Positions 17,981 to 27,460 of a stretch of DNA of 64,000 nt are shown here, piece by piece. The notes beneath the pieces were generated by a model. It had not been told where the DNA came from and searched no databases. It worked only from the letters and a program-made list of their open reading frames with translations. This DNA comes from ZC4RG30 sp963777735 (GTDB taxonomy: Bacteria > Pseudomonadota > Gammaproteobacteria > Steroidobacterales > Steroidobacteraceae). How positions within the stretch are numbered: position 1 is the first letter of the stretch; each line of letters begins with the position of its first letter. The DNA is taken from contig CAVZRQ010000008.1 in the NCBI GenBank assembly GCA_963777735.1, forward strand, positions 1,426,001 through 1,490,000. Reading direction: 5' to 3'. A program made the translations under genes and the position numbers.

Positions 17981-18523
17981 CTATCGTTCGAACCGGAACC
18001 AGCTGCGGTTCGTGATTCGTCTCTTGCGTTCTTCGTCGTATTTCTTCTCGAGCGACTCCCGCTCGCGCACCAGCTTGCGCAGGCGCGGATCGGCATTGAC
18101 CACCCTTAGGAAGTGCTGCTCGAAATCCGCCTGCCGCGCCTGCCCCACCACGTCCGCTGGCGGAGCGCTGTGGCCATCCAGCAGCGCCTTCGCCTCGACT
18201 GCCTGGGCGTTTTCAAAGTACGCCACGCGACAGACCCGCTCCTTGATGATCGTGCCAATCGGCGCCTCGATGTAGCAATGCACGTCGAAGTCCTGCTCCT
18301 TGTTAAGCTGGTTGTACAGATCATAGAACTTGCGTTCGACCTCCATGCTTTTCTGGCGCAGCTGCCACAGCTTGGTACCCAGGACGAGGACTTCATCCAG
18401 CTCCTCGTCCGGCCTGCCCTGCGGCACGGCAATTCCTGACACATCCGTCGCCGGTTCCGCCGCTCGCACTGCCATCGGCAGCAGCACCGCACACAGCGCT
18501 ACGATTCCCGCGCGCCTGCTCAC
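17981..18523 (-). CDS. Exported helical protein of unknown function
   Basis: The protein has 180 residues with a Sec signal (ALCAVLLPMAVRAAEP). The mature part is helical and charged: RQKSMEVERKFYDLYNQLN, then a central loop with two Cys (DVHCYIEAPIG and ERVCRVAYF) that may form a disulfide, and an ending rich in Arg/Glu/Lys (RERESLEKKYDEERKRR). It starts with GTG overlapping the upstream gene's TGA by four bases. It is last in a row with another unknown exported protein, the EthD-domain protein and a TonB receptor. I do not recognise the family. Confidence 0.7.
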   Translation of the reverse strand: MSRRAGIVALCAVLLPMAVRAAEPATDVSGIAVPQGRPDEELDEVLVLGTKLWQLRQKSMEVERKFYDLYNQLNKEQDFDVHCYIEAPIGTIIKERVCRVAYFENAQAVEAKALLDGHSAPPADVVGQARQADFEQHFLRVVNADPRLRKLVRERESLEKKYDEERKRRITNRSWFRFER

Positions 18524-19065
18524 CGGTCGGTCAGGCCTCGTGCCGCACGTTCGGACTTGATCTGGGCTTCTGTCCGCTTGATCGTGTCATAGGTGCTGCT
18601 GACTTGCGCCCTAGCCTTCTCCAGCTCGGCCGCATGGGCCTCCTTGGGCGTGAAATTGTTGGGATTGGCTGCATCCCACGCCAGCGCATCCTTGATGTTC
18701 TGCAGCCAGATGCGGACGTTGCCGCCAGACCAGTCGGTGATCGCGGGCCCATAGTTCTTGTTGACGCCTGCCAGCGTTGCCGGGTCTCCATCGGCGGGCA
18801 GGCCGGGGTTGGCCAGCAGGTGCGCGTTGAAGCGAATCTGCCCCACGTAATACCAGCGGGTGGCCAGGTCCTGCTTGCCGCCCCGGAAAAGTTTCGAGGC
18901 GTAAAGGAAATAGAACATCGGGTGCGAGTCGGGCAGATTGGCCTCCAGTTCCTTGCTGGGGACCTTCTTGTCCGGAATTGCATCGAGGGCCTCTTGCGTC
19001 AGCGGCGCGGCACCGACGCTGGCGGTTACCGCAAGCAGTGCGGCGACAAGTAATGACCTGTACAT
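18520..19065 (-). CDS. Exported protein of unknown function
   Basis: A 181-residue protein; the ATG at 19065 begins a Sec signal (YRSLLVAALLAVTASVGAAP). The mature part includes HPMFYFLYASKLFRGGKQD followed by ATRWYYVGQIRFNAHL, which resembles a helical-hairpin repeat, and NYGPAITDWSGGNVRIWLQN. The C-terminal third is a likely coiled coil (AELEKARAQVSSTYDTIKR). It is coupled to the next gene by GTGA overlap and lies 25 bases after the EthD gene. There is no assigned function. Confidence 0.7.
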   Translation of the reverse strand: MYRSLLVAALLAVTASVGAAPLTQEALDAIPDKKVPSKELEANLPDSHPMFYFLYASKLFRGGKQDLATRWYYVGQIRFNAHLLANPGLPADGDPATLAGVNKNYGPAITDWSGGNVRIWLQNIKDALAWDAANPNNFTPKEAHAAELEKARAQVSSTYDTIKRTEAQIKSERAARGLTDR

Positions 19066-19090
19066 GGATCTATTCTCCGAATTACCCACC

Positions 19091-19912
19091 TCAACCGCCA
19101 CCAACCACCTGCATGTCGGCCACCAGCGGCCTGATGGTGGTGTACCTGGGACCTTCCGCGATCAATTTCGGATAGGCCTGCATGCCCGCTGCATCCCATG
19201 CCGCGCGATCACGGACATAGAAATGCGACGACGCGATAACCAGCGGCGCCTGCCCGCCTTGCGCCACGCCCACGTTGAATTCCACGCGGCGTATGGACTT
19301 GGCGCCATACAGCTTGATCATCAGCGGAATCACTATCTCGCCGTAGTACTTCACATCGAACTGCGCACCTGCGGTGGCCGGGAAGTACGTCGACACCACA
19401 TTGCCCTGAACCGGGATGGAAGTACGCGCATCGCCCAGCAACGCCGCTACCTTTTCCAGCTGCATCAGAGGCTCGACATCGGTGACCTGCTGAAGTTCCG
19501 GGGCGAGCTGGCTGGCAGCGGCGGTCCTTTCGCCGAAGGCCTTCGCATCGTTGATCCAGATGCTCACCGCGGCCAGCAGCGGCGACTGCGGACCGGTGGG
19601 GGCAGCTGATTGCGGAGTGTGCGATCCGCTGGAACGCGGCTTGCCCGGCTCGCCCATGCCCGGCATGGCGAACGGACGCGGCTTGCGCAACTCGATTCGT
19701 TCGACGCTGTCGCCGCATACGCTTCTCAGCAGCGGCAGGTATTGCAGCGCATATCGGGAATCATCGAATTTCACCTGCGGGCCATTGCGATAAAGCAGCG
19801 ACAGGCAGATCGAGGATTCAGCCTGCTCGCTGGCGTGCGCCTTCGGCAGCGCGGCGCATCCCATGGCTGATCCCATGCCCGCCAGTAAAGAACGTCGCGA
19901 CATTGAACCCAT
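19091..19912 (-). CDS. Tat-exported EthD-domain protein
   Basis: This 273-residue protein starts at 19912, where GGAGG stands four bases upstream. The N-terminus (MGSMSRRSLLAGMGSAMG) carries a twin-arginine signal. Residues 40-160 form an unfamiliar N-terminal section. The last 110 residues match the EthD fold: NVVSTYFPATAGAQFDVKYY, IPLMIKLYG, RRVEFNVGVAQGGQAP, and AEGPRYTTIRPLVADMQV. EthD proteins were named from ethyl tert-butyl ether degradation and are ferredoxin-like dimers; many are cytoplasmic, so Tat export with an extra domain is unusual. It follows the 20-23 kb TonB receptor but is separated from it by a terminator, so linked expression is uncertain. Confidence 0.8.
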   Translation of the reverse strand: MGSMSRRSLLAGMGSAMGCAALPKAHASEQAESSICLSLLYRNGPQVKFDDSRYALQYLPLLRSVCGDSVERIELRKPRPFAMPGMGEPGKPRSSGSHTPQSAAPTGPQSPLLAAVSIWINDAKAFGERTAAASQLAPELQQVTDVEPLMQLEKVAALLGDARTSIPVQGNVVSTYFPATAGAQFDVKYYGEIVIPLMIKLYGAKSIRRVEFNVGVAQGGQAPLVIASSHFYVRDRAAWDAAGMQAYPKLIAEGPRYTTIRPLVADMQVVGGG

Positions 19913-19924
19913 GTTCCCTCCATT

Positions 19925-19960
19925 GAAAAAGAGAAGGGCCGGGAGCAAGCCCCCGGCCCT
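19925..19960 (-). terminator. Rho-independent terminator after the TonB receptor
   Basis: On the minus strand a GC-rich stem AGGGCCGGG / CCCGGCCCT (arms at 19952-19960 and 19935-19943) is followed by TTCTCTTTTT. It lies 25 bases after the receptor stop and just before the EthD gene's ribosome-binding site, so that gene is either read through or has its own promoter. Confidence 0.85.
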
Positions 19961-19984
19961 CGTTATGCCTCGCGACGCATCTGA

Positions 19985-22900
19985 TCAGAACGAGAGCTTG
20001 GCGCCCAGGAAGTAGCTGCGGCCCAGTACGTCGTAGACACCCGAGGCAATCGCGCCGGCGCTGTAGCCCGTCGGATAACCGCGCGCATTGATGACGTTCG
20101 GATCACCCGGGTTCTTGTTGCTGGTCGGGGGATTCGTGTCAAGCAGGTTGTCTACGCCCGCACGCACCGTCACCTTCCCGAAGCTGTAACCGAACGACAT
20201 GCCCAGGATGTCGTAAGGATTGACCCCTTCCTGCCGCATGTCGGTCCCCAGGAACCTGCCCGAGCTGGTCAAGCTCGGATAGTGCCGCCAGTTCAGCGAG
20301 GCATTGAACGGCCCCTGGAAGTAACCGAACGTGTTGGTGAACTGCCAACGCACACCACCCCAGCCGGCCACACCGGTGAAGTCATCGAACGGGGCGCCTT
20401 TGATGCTCTGGCGCTTGTCCTCGAGCATGTAACTGAGGTTGGTGCCGACCGAAACCCGGCCCGGCAGTTGCAGGCCGAAATCGCTCAGCGACGCACTCCA
20501 GTTGAAGGAGAAGTCGATGCCCTCGCTGACGATGGCGCCCACGTTGTCATACGGCAGGTCCTGGTTGGTCAGCACCGCTCCGTTCGCCGGATTGCGCGTG
20601 ATCAGCGAGCAGGCCAGCGGCGCCGCAGCCGCAGCCAGAGCTGCCGGGCTGTCGGTGCCATCGCCCTTCAGGGCAGCCAGCGCGCCGTTCACCGCCGTAT
20701 CGAAGCAGCCCTGCAGGGGCGAGCCCGAACCGGTGCTCAACTGCGGCAGGTAGATCGCATTGGCGACGTCGATCTTGAACCAGTCCAGCGTCGTGGTGAA
20801 CTTTGCCAGCGGATGTTCGAACGGCGAACGCAGCACCAGGCCCAAGGTCCAGGTATCCGACTTCTCGTTCTTCAGTTCCGCGTTGCCAATCGCATTGACA
20901 CCCACGAACCAGAAAGAGAACGCAGTGAAATCGTTGTCACCCGTGTAATAGGTCGGGGCGCCGGCACCCATCTGGTATTGGCAGAGTGCCTTGACCTTGG
21001 CCGCATCAGCATTGAAGGCCGGGTTGGCGCTGTACCGGGAACCGCCCAGGAATGCCGGGATCCTCGCCGAGCACGGGTCGCCTGGTGCAATCTGCACCGC
21101 CGAGCTGCCCGGGTCGAAGAGCTCCACCAGGTTGGGCGCGCGGTTGGCGCGCTGGAAGCCCCCGCGCACCCGCAGGTCTGAGGTGATGGCCCAATCGCCC
21201 AGCGCTTTCCAGGTCGACACCGCGCCCGCGTACTTGTAATCGGAATCGCGATAGCCCAGTTCCAGGTTCAGATGCTTGACGCCCGGCAGATCCTTGAACA
21301 CCGGCACCAGCAATTCGGCGAAGCCTTCCTTCACCTCGTCCGAGCTGTGGCTTTCGACGGCCTGATGGACATTCGTCTGTACGTCGAAGATGTAGCTGGT
21401 GCTAACCAGGTCCGGCGGCTGGAAGTCGAAGGCATTGGTGCGCCAGCCAGCGCCCGCCGCGAACCGCAGCTCACCGGCTGGAAGTTCCAGTAGCCCGCCC
21501 TGAATCGAGCCTTCCGCGGCATTCTGCGCCATCTCGGTGATACCGACCGGATGCACCGTCAGGGAGTTCATGCAATCCTGCGATACGGTCTGCCCCGGAT
21601 ACAGCGTCGGATAGATGGCCGGGCCCAGGCCGCTGGTGCATTTCATGATCGCGTGCGGATAGATCGCGCTGCTGGGAGGGTTGCTGTTGCCGTTCACGTT
21701 GGCGCCAGCACCGTAGTTCGGCAGCGAAATCAGGTATTGCAACGCGCTGACGGAAACCGCGTTGATGCTGGTGGTGGTGGTGCGCGACTTGCCGAAGGAG
21801 TTGTAGACGTCGAAGGTCCAGTCCTTGATCGGAATGTTGCCGCTGAACCCCGTGGTGAGCTGGTAGTTCAGTGCATTGCTCTTCGAACCGGCCAGCGGGT
21901 TGAGTGCCGCCTGCGGGAAGCTGACGCCGTAGGGATCCGCTGCACGCGAAACCGCCGGGGACGCCGGGGTTGGGCAGGAGAAACCAAACGGCAGGCAGGG
22001 ATCGCTGGCAGGAGTTGCCGGAGTCTGCCGGCTGTTCAGCAGCAGTTCCATCTCCGGAGTCGCCGGGTGAGTGGCGTCGTGGGGGATCGCCATGTAGCTG
22101 GTGAACTGGCCAAGTCCAGGCGTCGACTCGAACTTGCTGTTGGTTTGAGCGAAGTTCCCTTGCGTGTAGAAACGCAGGTTGTCGTTCAAATCGAAATGCG
22201 CAGCGGTGAACAGCGAATAGCGCGTCATCGGGCTTGACAGGCGCGTCGTCTGGTCGTTGTAGCCCCAGGTGCCAGTGAGATCGTTGATCTTGTATTCGTA
22301 GCCGTCATTCAGCTGCGCACCCAATGCGCCTTCCGGATCACCCGGCACGAAGATGGTGCCGTTGGGGTTGACCACGATTGCAGAGTTGACCGGCACCGTG
22401 CCATTCACGTACGCGGGGTTGCGGGCCCGGTAGATGTTATCCATCACCGTCTGGCTCGGATTGGCTACGACTTGCCCGGTGGCCGCCACCAGTGTCGGTT
22501 CGAACTGCAACAGGCGCGTATTGCCGCCGGCTCCAATCTCGGGGTTCGCGTACCGCGACTTGTAGATGCTGCGGTCCTTCTGGTACGCGGAGCCACGCTC
22601 TGAGTATTCGAGGCCAACCATGGCATTGCCGCGGCCGTCGGAGAAATTGCCACCGAGCAGGCCGGAGAGTCGCACATTGCGGTTGTCGCCCACTTCGGCG
22701 ATGCCGTATTGCACGTCCAGGTCAGCGCCCTGGAAGTTGTCCTTGAGGATGAAGTTCACTACACCGGACACAGCATCCGCGCCGTAGGCGGACGAGGCGC
22801 CACCGGTTACGACCTCCACGCGCTGCAGGGCCGAGGACGGAATCGAACCGGTATCCACCGCATAGCTGGCATTCACCGGCACCATACGGCGACCATTCAT

Positions 22901-23398
22901 GAGCAGCAGCGTGCGGTTGGAGCCGAGGCCACGCAGGCTCACGGAAGTCGCGCCCACCGTCTGGCTCGCGGTGTAGGTATTGAGCGGATCCAGTTGCAAG
23001 CCGGTCAGGCCACCAGCGGTGAACTGCGTGGACGACTGGCCCTGCTGGCTGAGTCGCGCCCTGTCGCCACCTGGCCCGCCAAAGCCCAGGCTCTGCGCGA
23101 ACTGCGGCATCTGGTTGAGCACGTCTTCCACGGCAAGATTGGCGCGATTTTCGAAGGCAGCCCCCTCGACGATCACCATCGGCGAGCTGGATTCCAGTTC
23201 CTTGCGCACGATGCGCGAGCCCGTGACCGTTATTTCGGAAAGATCCACTTCCTCGGCTTTCTCGTCGTCGGCAACTGCGGCGCTGCTTTCGGCTGCGTGC
23301 ACGGCACTGATCGGCATCAACAAGGAACAACCCACCGCGGCAGCCATCGCTGCTCGCACGGCAAGAGTCACGGAAACGGCTACGCTTTTGTTCGCCAC
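19985..23398 (-). CDS. TonB-dependent outer-membrane receptor
   Basis: The protein is 1,137 residues from the GTG at 23398 (VANKSVAVSV), which begins a Sec signal ending AVHAAES; a longer in-frame ATG would place a Pro/Gly-rich leader before it. A TonB box-like ITVTGSRIVRKEL precedes the plug (VEDVLNQMPQFA, VSLRGLGSNRTLLLMNGRRM, VEVVTGGASSAYGADAVSG). The barrel ends in a terminal strand finishing AKLSF with C-terminal Phe. Long plug and barrel with DUF-like inserts are typical of receptors for large or plant-derived compounds in this group. The ligand is unknown. It is followed by a strong terminator. Confidence 0.93.
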   Translation of the reverse strand: MANKSVAVSVTLAVRAAMAAAVGCSLLMPISAVHAAESSAAVADDEKAEEVDLSEITVTGSRIVRKELESSSPMVIVEGAAFENRANLAVEDVLNQMPQFAQSLGFGGPGGDRARLSQQGQSSTQFTAGGLTGLQLDPLNTYTASQTVGATSVSLRGLGSNRTLLLMNGRRMVPVNASYAVDTGSIPSSALQRVEVVTGGASSAYGADAVSGVVNFILKDNFQGADLDVQYGIAEVGDNRNVRLSGLLGGNFSDGRGNAMVGLEYSERGSAYQKDRSIYKSRYANPEIGAGGNTRLLQFEPTLVAATGQVVANPSQTVMDNIYRARNPAYVNGTVPVNSAIVVNPNGTIFVPGDPEGALGAQLNDGYEYKINDLTGTWGYNDQTTRLSSPMTRYSLFTAAHFDLNDNLRFYTQGNFAQTNSKFESTPGLGQFTSYMAIPHDATHPATPEMELLLNSRQTPATPASDPCLPFGFSCPTPASPAVSRAADPYGVSFPQAALNPLAGSKSNALNYQLTTGFSGNIPIKDWTFDVYNSFGKSRTTTTSINAVSVSALQYLISLPNYGAGANVNGNSNPPSSAIYPHAIMKCTSGLGPAIYPTLYPGQTVSQDCMNSLTVHPVGITEMAQNAAEGSIQGGLLELPAGELRFAAGAGWRTNAFDFQPPDLVSTSYIFDVQTNVHQAVESHSSDEVKEGFAELLVPVFKDLPGVKHLNLELGYRDSDYKYAGAVSTWKALGDWAITSDLRVRGGFQRANRAPNLVELFDPGSSAVQIAPGDPCSARIPAFLGGSRYSANPAFNADAAKVKALCQYQMGAGAPTYYTGDNDFTAFSFWFVGVNAIGNAELKNEKSDTWTLGLVLRSPFEHPLAKFTTTLDWFKIDVANAIYLPQLSTGSGSPLQGCFDTAVNGALAALKGDGTDSPAALAAAAAPLACSLITRNPANGAVLTNQDLPYDNVGAIVSEGIDFSFNWSASLSDFGLQLPGRVSVGTNLSYMLEDKRQSIKGAPFDDFTGVAGWGGVRWQFTNTFGYFQGPFNASLNWRHYPSLTSSGRFLGTDMRQEGVNPYDILGMSFGYSFGKVTVRAGVDNLLDTNPPTSNKNPGDPNVINARGYPTGYSAGAIASGVYDVLGRSYFLGAKLSF

Positions 23399-23584
23399 AG
23401 GTAAGCCCCCACGATTATTTGTTATTCGTCTGGAAACTGACCCGCCAACGCCAGGCGGCGGGAGCGGTGCAATTGACAAGGGGCATCATAAGCAGGTTGA
23501 AGGGCAATTGAACAAGACATAGATGACACGTTATTGATCTGAAATCCCCCTTCAACGCAGGCCTTGTTTCGAAACGCTCCTTAA

Positions 23585-23672
23585 GGCGATGAACCTGCGT
23601 CAGCTCCCGGATTTCGACGGCCGCACGCTGGCGCGCTGGCGGGATCAGTTCAAGGAAAGCACCCAGACCTGA
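23585..23672 (+). pseudogene. Relic of an acyl-CoA ligase gene
   Basis: Positions 23585-23636 repeat 14429-14480 of the intact ligase gene with 3 mismatches in 52 bases (coding LRQLPDFDGR-LAR in the same frame). The frame continues without a stop into WRDQFKESTQT and then TGA, which looks like the C-terminal tail of some ligase. The piece therefore resembles an internal segment joined in frame to a C-terminus. It is far too short to work and has no evident start signal. Confidence 0.75.
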
Positions 23673-23700
23673 AAGCACGCCAGCACGGATCTCGCCCTCG

Positions 23701-23733
23701 CCGTTGTAGCCGTATGCGCCCTCGCCTGCCTTC
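23701..23733 (-). pseudogene. groEL C-terminal-region relic
   Basis: These 33 bases match groEL 59485-59517 with three mismatches and read KAG-GAYGYN on the minus strand, as in GroEL. Further along the minus strand the resemblance fades (GEGEIRAGVLSG versus GEYGDMLEAGIL). It abuts the stop codon of the PQQ dehydrogenase gene, whose last codons end at the relic edge. Confidence 0.65.
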
Positions 23734-25838
23734 TACTGATGCGCAGCAGGCGGCGCCGGTACTGGTGCTGGCGGCGGTGGCGCCGCACCACCCCGAGCCC
23801 CGCCCGCCTGGGGCGGAGGGTTCCTCTTCAACTCGTTCGCCCGCAGCGTGAGATAGGAGCGGATCGCTTCCACGTCCGCCTCCTGCAGTGAATTCCGGAA
23901 CGAGATCATGCCGCCCTCGGACAGCGCGCCATCCACCACGACGGCCTTGAAGAACGGCGCACTGCCCAGCGCAACGCTGTAATTCAGGTCGGGGAAGCCC
24001 GAGAACATGCGCCCACCCTCGTGGCAGCCCGTGCAATTGCGCTCGTAAAGATCCTTGCCGCGCGCGTGCACCGCTGCGTCGCCGAAATCCGCTGGTGGAT
24101 TCAACACCTGCGCCACCTGCGGCGGCGCCGGCGGCAATTGCACCCTGCCGCCGATCCTGTAGACCAGCAGGCGATTCACGCCGTTGGCCGCTGAAAAGCC
24201 GGTGCTGGCCGAGGACATGGCCACCACGTATTGCACGCCACCGATGGAATAGCTGATCGGGCCGGGCACCACATTGCCTTGCGTGGACACCGACCAGACC
24301 TTCTCACCCGTGTCGGCGCGGAAAGCACTGAACTTCTGACCCGAAGTGCCCTGGAACACCAGGTTGCCGGACGTGGTCAGCGTGCCGGCGCTGCCATTGC
24401 CCTCGCGCTGCTTCCAGGCCACCTGACGCTTCACCGGATCCCAGGCCATGAGCGCTACGCCCGCATCCTCCAGCACCGGACGGGTCTGACCTTCTGGCTG
24501 CCCGCCCATCCTGACATCCACCAGCTGATTGCCGAGGATGCGACCACCCTCTTCGGCCACGAACGAGCTGATGCCATAGCGCATGCCGAAGTAGAAGAGA
24601 CCCGTGCCGGGGTTGTACGACTGCGGATGCCACACATGGGATTGCGAGGGCACCACGTAGAAACCCTTCGTGCCATAGATGGCATCGGGATTCATGATGG
24701 GCGCAAAGTTGTTGGCCTTGTCGAAGCCCGTCGCCCAGTTGATCGAAGGCACGTAGGGATCGGCCGACAGCACCTTGCCCGTGGCCACCTCGATCACGTA
24801 GAACACGCCGTTCTTCGGCGCCTGCATCACCACGTGCTTCTTCTGGCCATCGATCACGAGATCGGCCACGGTGAGCGGGTTGGTGTTGTCGAAGTCGAAG
24901 CTGTCTTTCGGCACGGTCTGGTAGTGCCACTTGTACTTGCCCGTCTTCGCATCCAGCGCGACGATGGAGGCCGTGAACAGGTTGTCGCCGCCGCCGGGCG
25001 AACGGATGGTGTGCGGCCAGGGCAGGCCATTGCCGGTGCCGAAAACCACCGTGCTGGTCGACTCGTCGTAAAGGATGCCGTCCCACACGGTGCCGCCACC
25101 GCCCTTTTCCCACCACTTCGCTCCCTTCCAGGTTGCGGCGGCCATGGGCATCACGCTGTCGGATGCCGCGCCCTCGGGCCCCTTGGAAGGATCGTTGGGC
25201 ACGGTCCAGAAACGCCACAGCGCCTTGCCGGTGTCGGCGTCATGCGCGGCCAGGAAGCCGCGTGTGTAGAACTCGCCGCCGCCCTGTCCGATGTACACGA
25301 TGCCGTTCCCCACGCGCGGCGCGCCGGTGATGGAATAAGGCAGGCTGCGGTCGGTGACCTGCACGTCCCAGACTTTCTTGCCGCTCTTCGCATCCAGCGC
25401 CAGCAGGCGACCATCGATGGTGCCGATGATGATCTTTCCCTTCCAGTACGCGGCGCCTCGGTTGGAGATGTTGCAGCAGATGCTGCTCGCAGCCAGTTCT
25501 CGCGGCACCTGCGGATCGAACTTCCACAGTTGCTTGCCGGTCACTGCATCGAAGGCGAAGACCTTGCTCCAGGGGCCGGTGAGGTAAAGCTTGCCGTCCA
25601 CGACCAGCGGCGTGCTCTGGTAGCCGCCCTTGTCGGGGATGTCCGCATACCAGGCGAGGCCTAGCTGGTTGATGTTGCCGGCATTGACCTGGTCAAGCGG
25701 AGTGAAGCGTTGCTCGTCGCCGGTGCGGCCGTGGGCGCTCCATTCCATGTCTCTGGCGACGCTGCTCGCGGCGGACATAGTGGAGGTGGACGCGAGCAGG
25801 CTGGCGGCAGTGATGAGTCCGGCAATCAGGTGTCGCAT
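23733..25838 (-). CDS. PQQ-dependent alcohol-type dehydrogenase with C-terminal cytochrome c
   Basis: The 701-residue quinohemoprotein has a Sec signal, an eight-blade propeller with repeated tryptophan-docking motifs (DAKSGKKVWDVQV, DADTGKALWRFW), the vicinal disulfide Cys121-Cys122 (SSICCNISNRG) that packs on PQQ, and the RSPGGGDNLF segment holding the catalytic Asp. A cytochrome c domain follows, with C-T-G-C-H near residue 620, so electrons pass from PQQ to heme within one chain. The tail is Pro/Ala/Gly-rich. It oxidises an alcohol or sugar alcohol in the periplasm; the substrate is unknown. The metallo-beta-lactamase-fold gene lies about 75 bases upstream on the same strand. Confidence 0.93.
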   Translation of the reverse strand: MRHLIAGLITAASLLASTSTMSAASSVARDMEWSAHGRTGDEQRFTPLDQVNAGNINQLGLAWYADIPDKGGYQSTPLVVDGKLYLTGPWSKVFAFDAVTGKQLWKFDPQVPRELAASSICCNISNRGAAYWKGKIIIGTIDGRLLALDAKSGKKVWDVQVTDRSLPYSITGAPRVGNGIVYIGQGGGEFYTRGFLAAHDADTGKALWRFWTVPNDPSKGPEGAASDSVMPMAAATWKGAKWWEKGGGGTVWDGILYDESTSTVVFGTGNGLPWPHTIRSPGGGDNLFTASIVALDAKTGKYKWHYQTVPKDSFDFDNTNPLTVADLVIDGQKKHVVMQAPKNGVFYVIEVATGKVLSADPYVPSINWATGFDKANNFAPIMNPDAIYGTKGFYVVPSQSHVWHPQSYNPGTGLFYFGMRYGISSFVAEEGGRILGNQLVDVRMGGQPEGQTRPVLEDAGVALMAWDPVKRQVAWKQREGNGSAGTLTTSGNLVFQGTSGQKFSAFRADTGEKVWSVSTQGNVVPGPISYSIGGVQYVVAMSSASTGFSAANGVNRLLVYRIGGRVQLPPAPPQVAQVLNPPADFGDAAVHARGKDLYERNCTGCHEGGRMFSGFPDLNYSVALGSAPFFKAVVVDGALSEGGMISFRNSLQEADVEAIRSYLTLRANELKRNPPPQAGGARGGAAPPPPAPVPAPPAAHQ

Positions 25839-25911
25839 GAATCCCCCATTTATGGCAGCGACAATGCTAGCAGGCTTGCTTGCAGGGCGTCTGGAGACGA
25901 TCGCCGGATAG

Positions 25912-27460
25912 CTAGCGCGCAGGCAACGGGATCGGCCCAGTGGTGTCGTATTGCACCGGGCAGCCGAACACAGGCACACCCGCCGCCGTCTGCGTTGCGC
26001 AGAACTCCTGCGCCGCCCGCATCTGGCGCTGGTTGTTGGCGAGCGTCGCCTCGATCGAAAGTCCGCCATCAGGACCATGAACCGCCACGTTCAGGCGGGG
26101 ATTGATGGCATACGCCTTGATGTTCTCGTTCAGCGCGCTGGCCCACCAGTGCCAGGTCCACGCGGCGTCGCCCAGGTCGCCTTCCATCATGATTCGCGAT
26201 TCGGGCAGATAGGCAAACACGGCGTTTGCCATGTGGGAATGGCCCAGCACATGGTAGATCTCGAGCCGCTGCGTCCTGTCCTCCAGCACGAGCTTCTCAT
26301 CGACCGCTGTGAACACCAGATGGTTGGGGCTTCTCGCCAGGTCGTCGGGAAACACGACGGCAGGCCGCGCTGATCATTTCGCGAAAGATGGCCTCATTGC
26401 CCCGGTGCGAGATCACGCCAAGGCCGCGTGACACCGCAGCGCGCAGGCCCGCCGTATGATCGAAATGATGGTGGGTGACGATGAGCTGCGTCACCCGCTT
26501 GCCAGGCACCAGCCGGTTGGCCGCATCGATGCGCGCCAGCGTCGCGGCAGCACTGCCGTTGGCCTCGAAGATCACGAGATGATCGGCGAACTCGATGACG
26601 GGCCCGCCGTTGTTGTTGCCCACACGCAGGTCCCATACGCCGCGCGTGAGCGGCGTGACGGTGACCGGAGGGGGTGCCGCAGGCGTGGCGGCGGCGACCG
26701 GCGATGCGTTCGCCGCGGGGATCGCCGGCATCTGGTCGCGTGCCACGTTGAGCCGGTACGAGTCGACCTGGAACATCAGCGTCACCTGATTGCGCCAGTC
26801 GATGCGGTTCATGAGGCCGTAGGGCAGCATCACGCCATCGTGTGGAATGTAGGCGCTGAACAGTGCCGTCACGGCAACGTCGCCCAGGTTCGCGTGCGAA
26901 ATGATCCGACGGGTCCATGCTGGCAGATGTGTGATCGGGTCCACGCCCATCAATACCGGCACTCCATCCGACGTCGTGAACTGCAGAACCGGCAGCCCCT
27001 GCTCCACGCTGACGGAACCCAGGCTTGCGGCTGGGTCGAGCGCGGCGAGCACGGCCGGCAGCGGGTGATCGAGCAGATCCTCCGCGCCTTGCCGCGTTGT
27101 TGCGCGGTTCCAGTTGAGCCCGAACGGCGCGGCGAATGGAAACATGGGCGCACGTCGCTGCTGCAGTACTGCGCGGCGCGCCTGAAGGTCGATGTTGCGT
27201 TGTGCATCGGCAATGGCGCGCCACTTCGGCGGCGCGTTCACTTCGGCGGTGACATTGCCGCCGCCATCCATGTAGGCATCCTGACCGAACCCGGTATAGA
27301 CCAGCGTCTCGACGCGCCGCAGGCGCTCGGTGCCACCCATCGCCATGGCGACCTGCTCGATCAATCTCCGCGCGGGCGATTGCTGGGCAACGACCGGCTC
27401 GATGACACAGAAGAGCGCCAGCAGGGGCGCCAGACAGGACAGTCGATGCGTAATCTTCAT
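25912..27460 (-). pseudogene. Exported metallo-beta-lactamase-fold hydrolase, one frameshift
   Basis: After one correction the protein is 515 residues with a Sec signal (MKITHRLSCLAPLLALFCVI). An N-terminal domain of about 250 residues (GGTERLRRVETLVYTGFGQ onward) precedes the metallo-beta-lactamase domain, whose zinc motif is THHHFDHTAG. The C-terminal part continues in another frame from FPDDLARSPNHLVF and includes VLGHSHMANAVFAY and GDLGDAAWTWHWW. The frame changes near 26367, where one base appears extra between EMIS and RPAVVFPDD. The start overlaps the previous gene's stop as ATGA. The family covers lactonases, thioesterases and others; no substrate is implied. Confidence 0.8.

Noticed and set aside
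20282..21181. Open frame opposite the first TonB receptor
   Set aside because: Shadow of the barrel; no recognisable protein features.
23399..23479. An upstream ATG (23479) as the start of the first TonB receptor
   Set aside because: It would put a Pro/Gly-rich leader of 27 residues before the signal peptide; the GTG at 23398 starts a normal signal.
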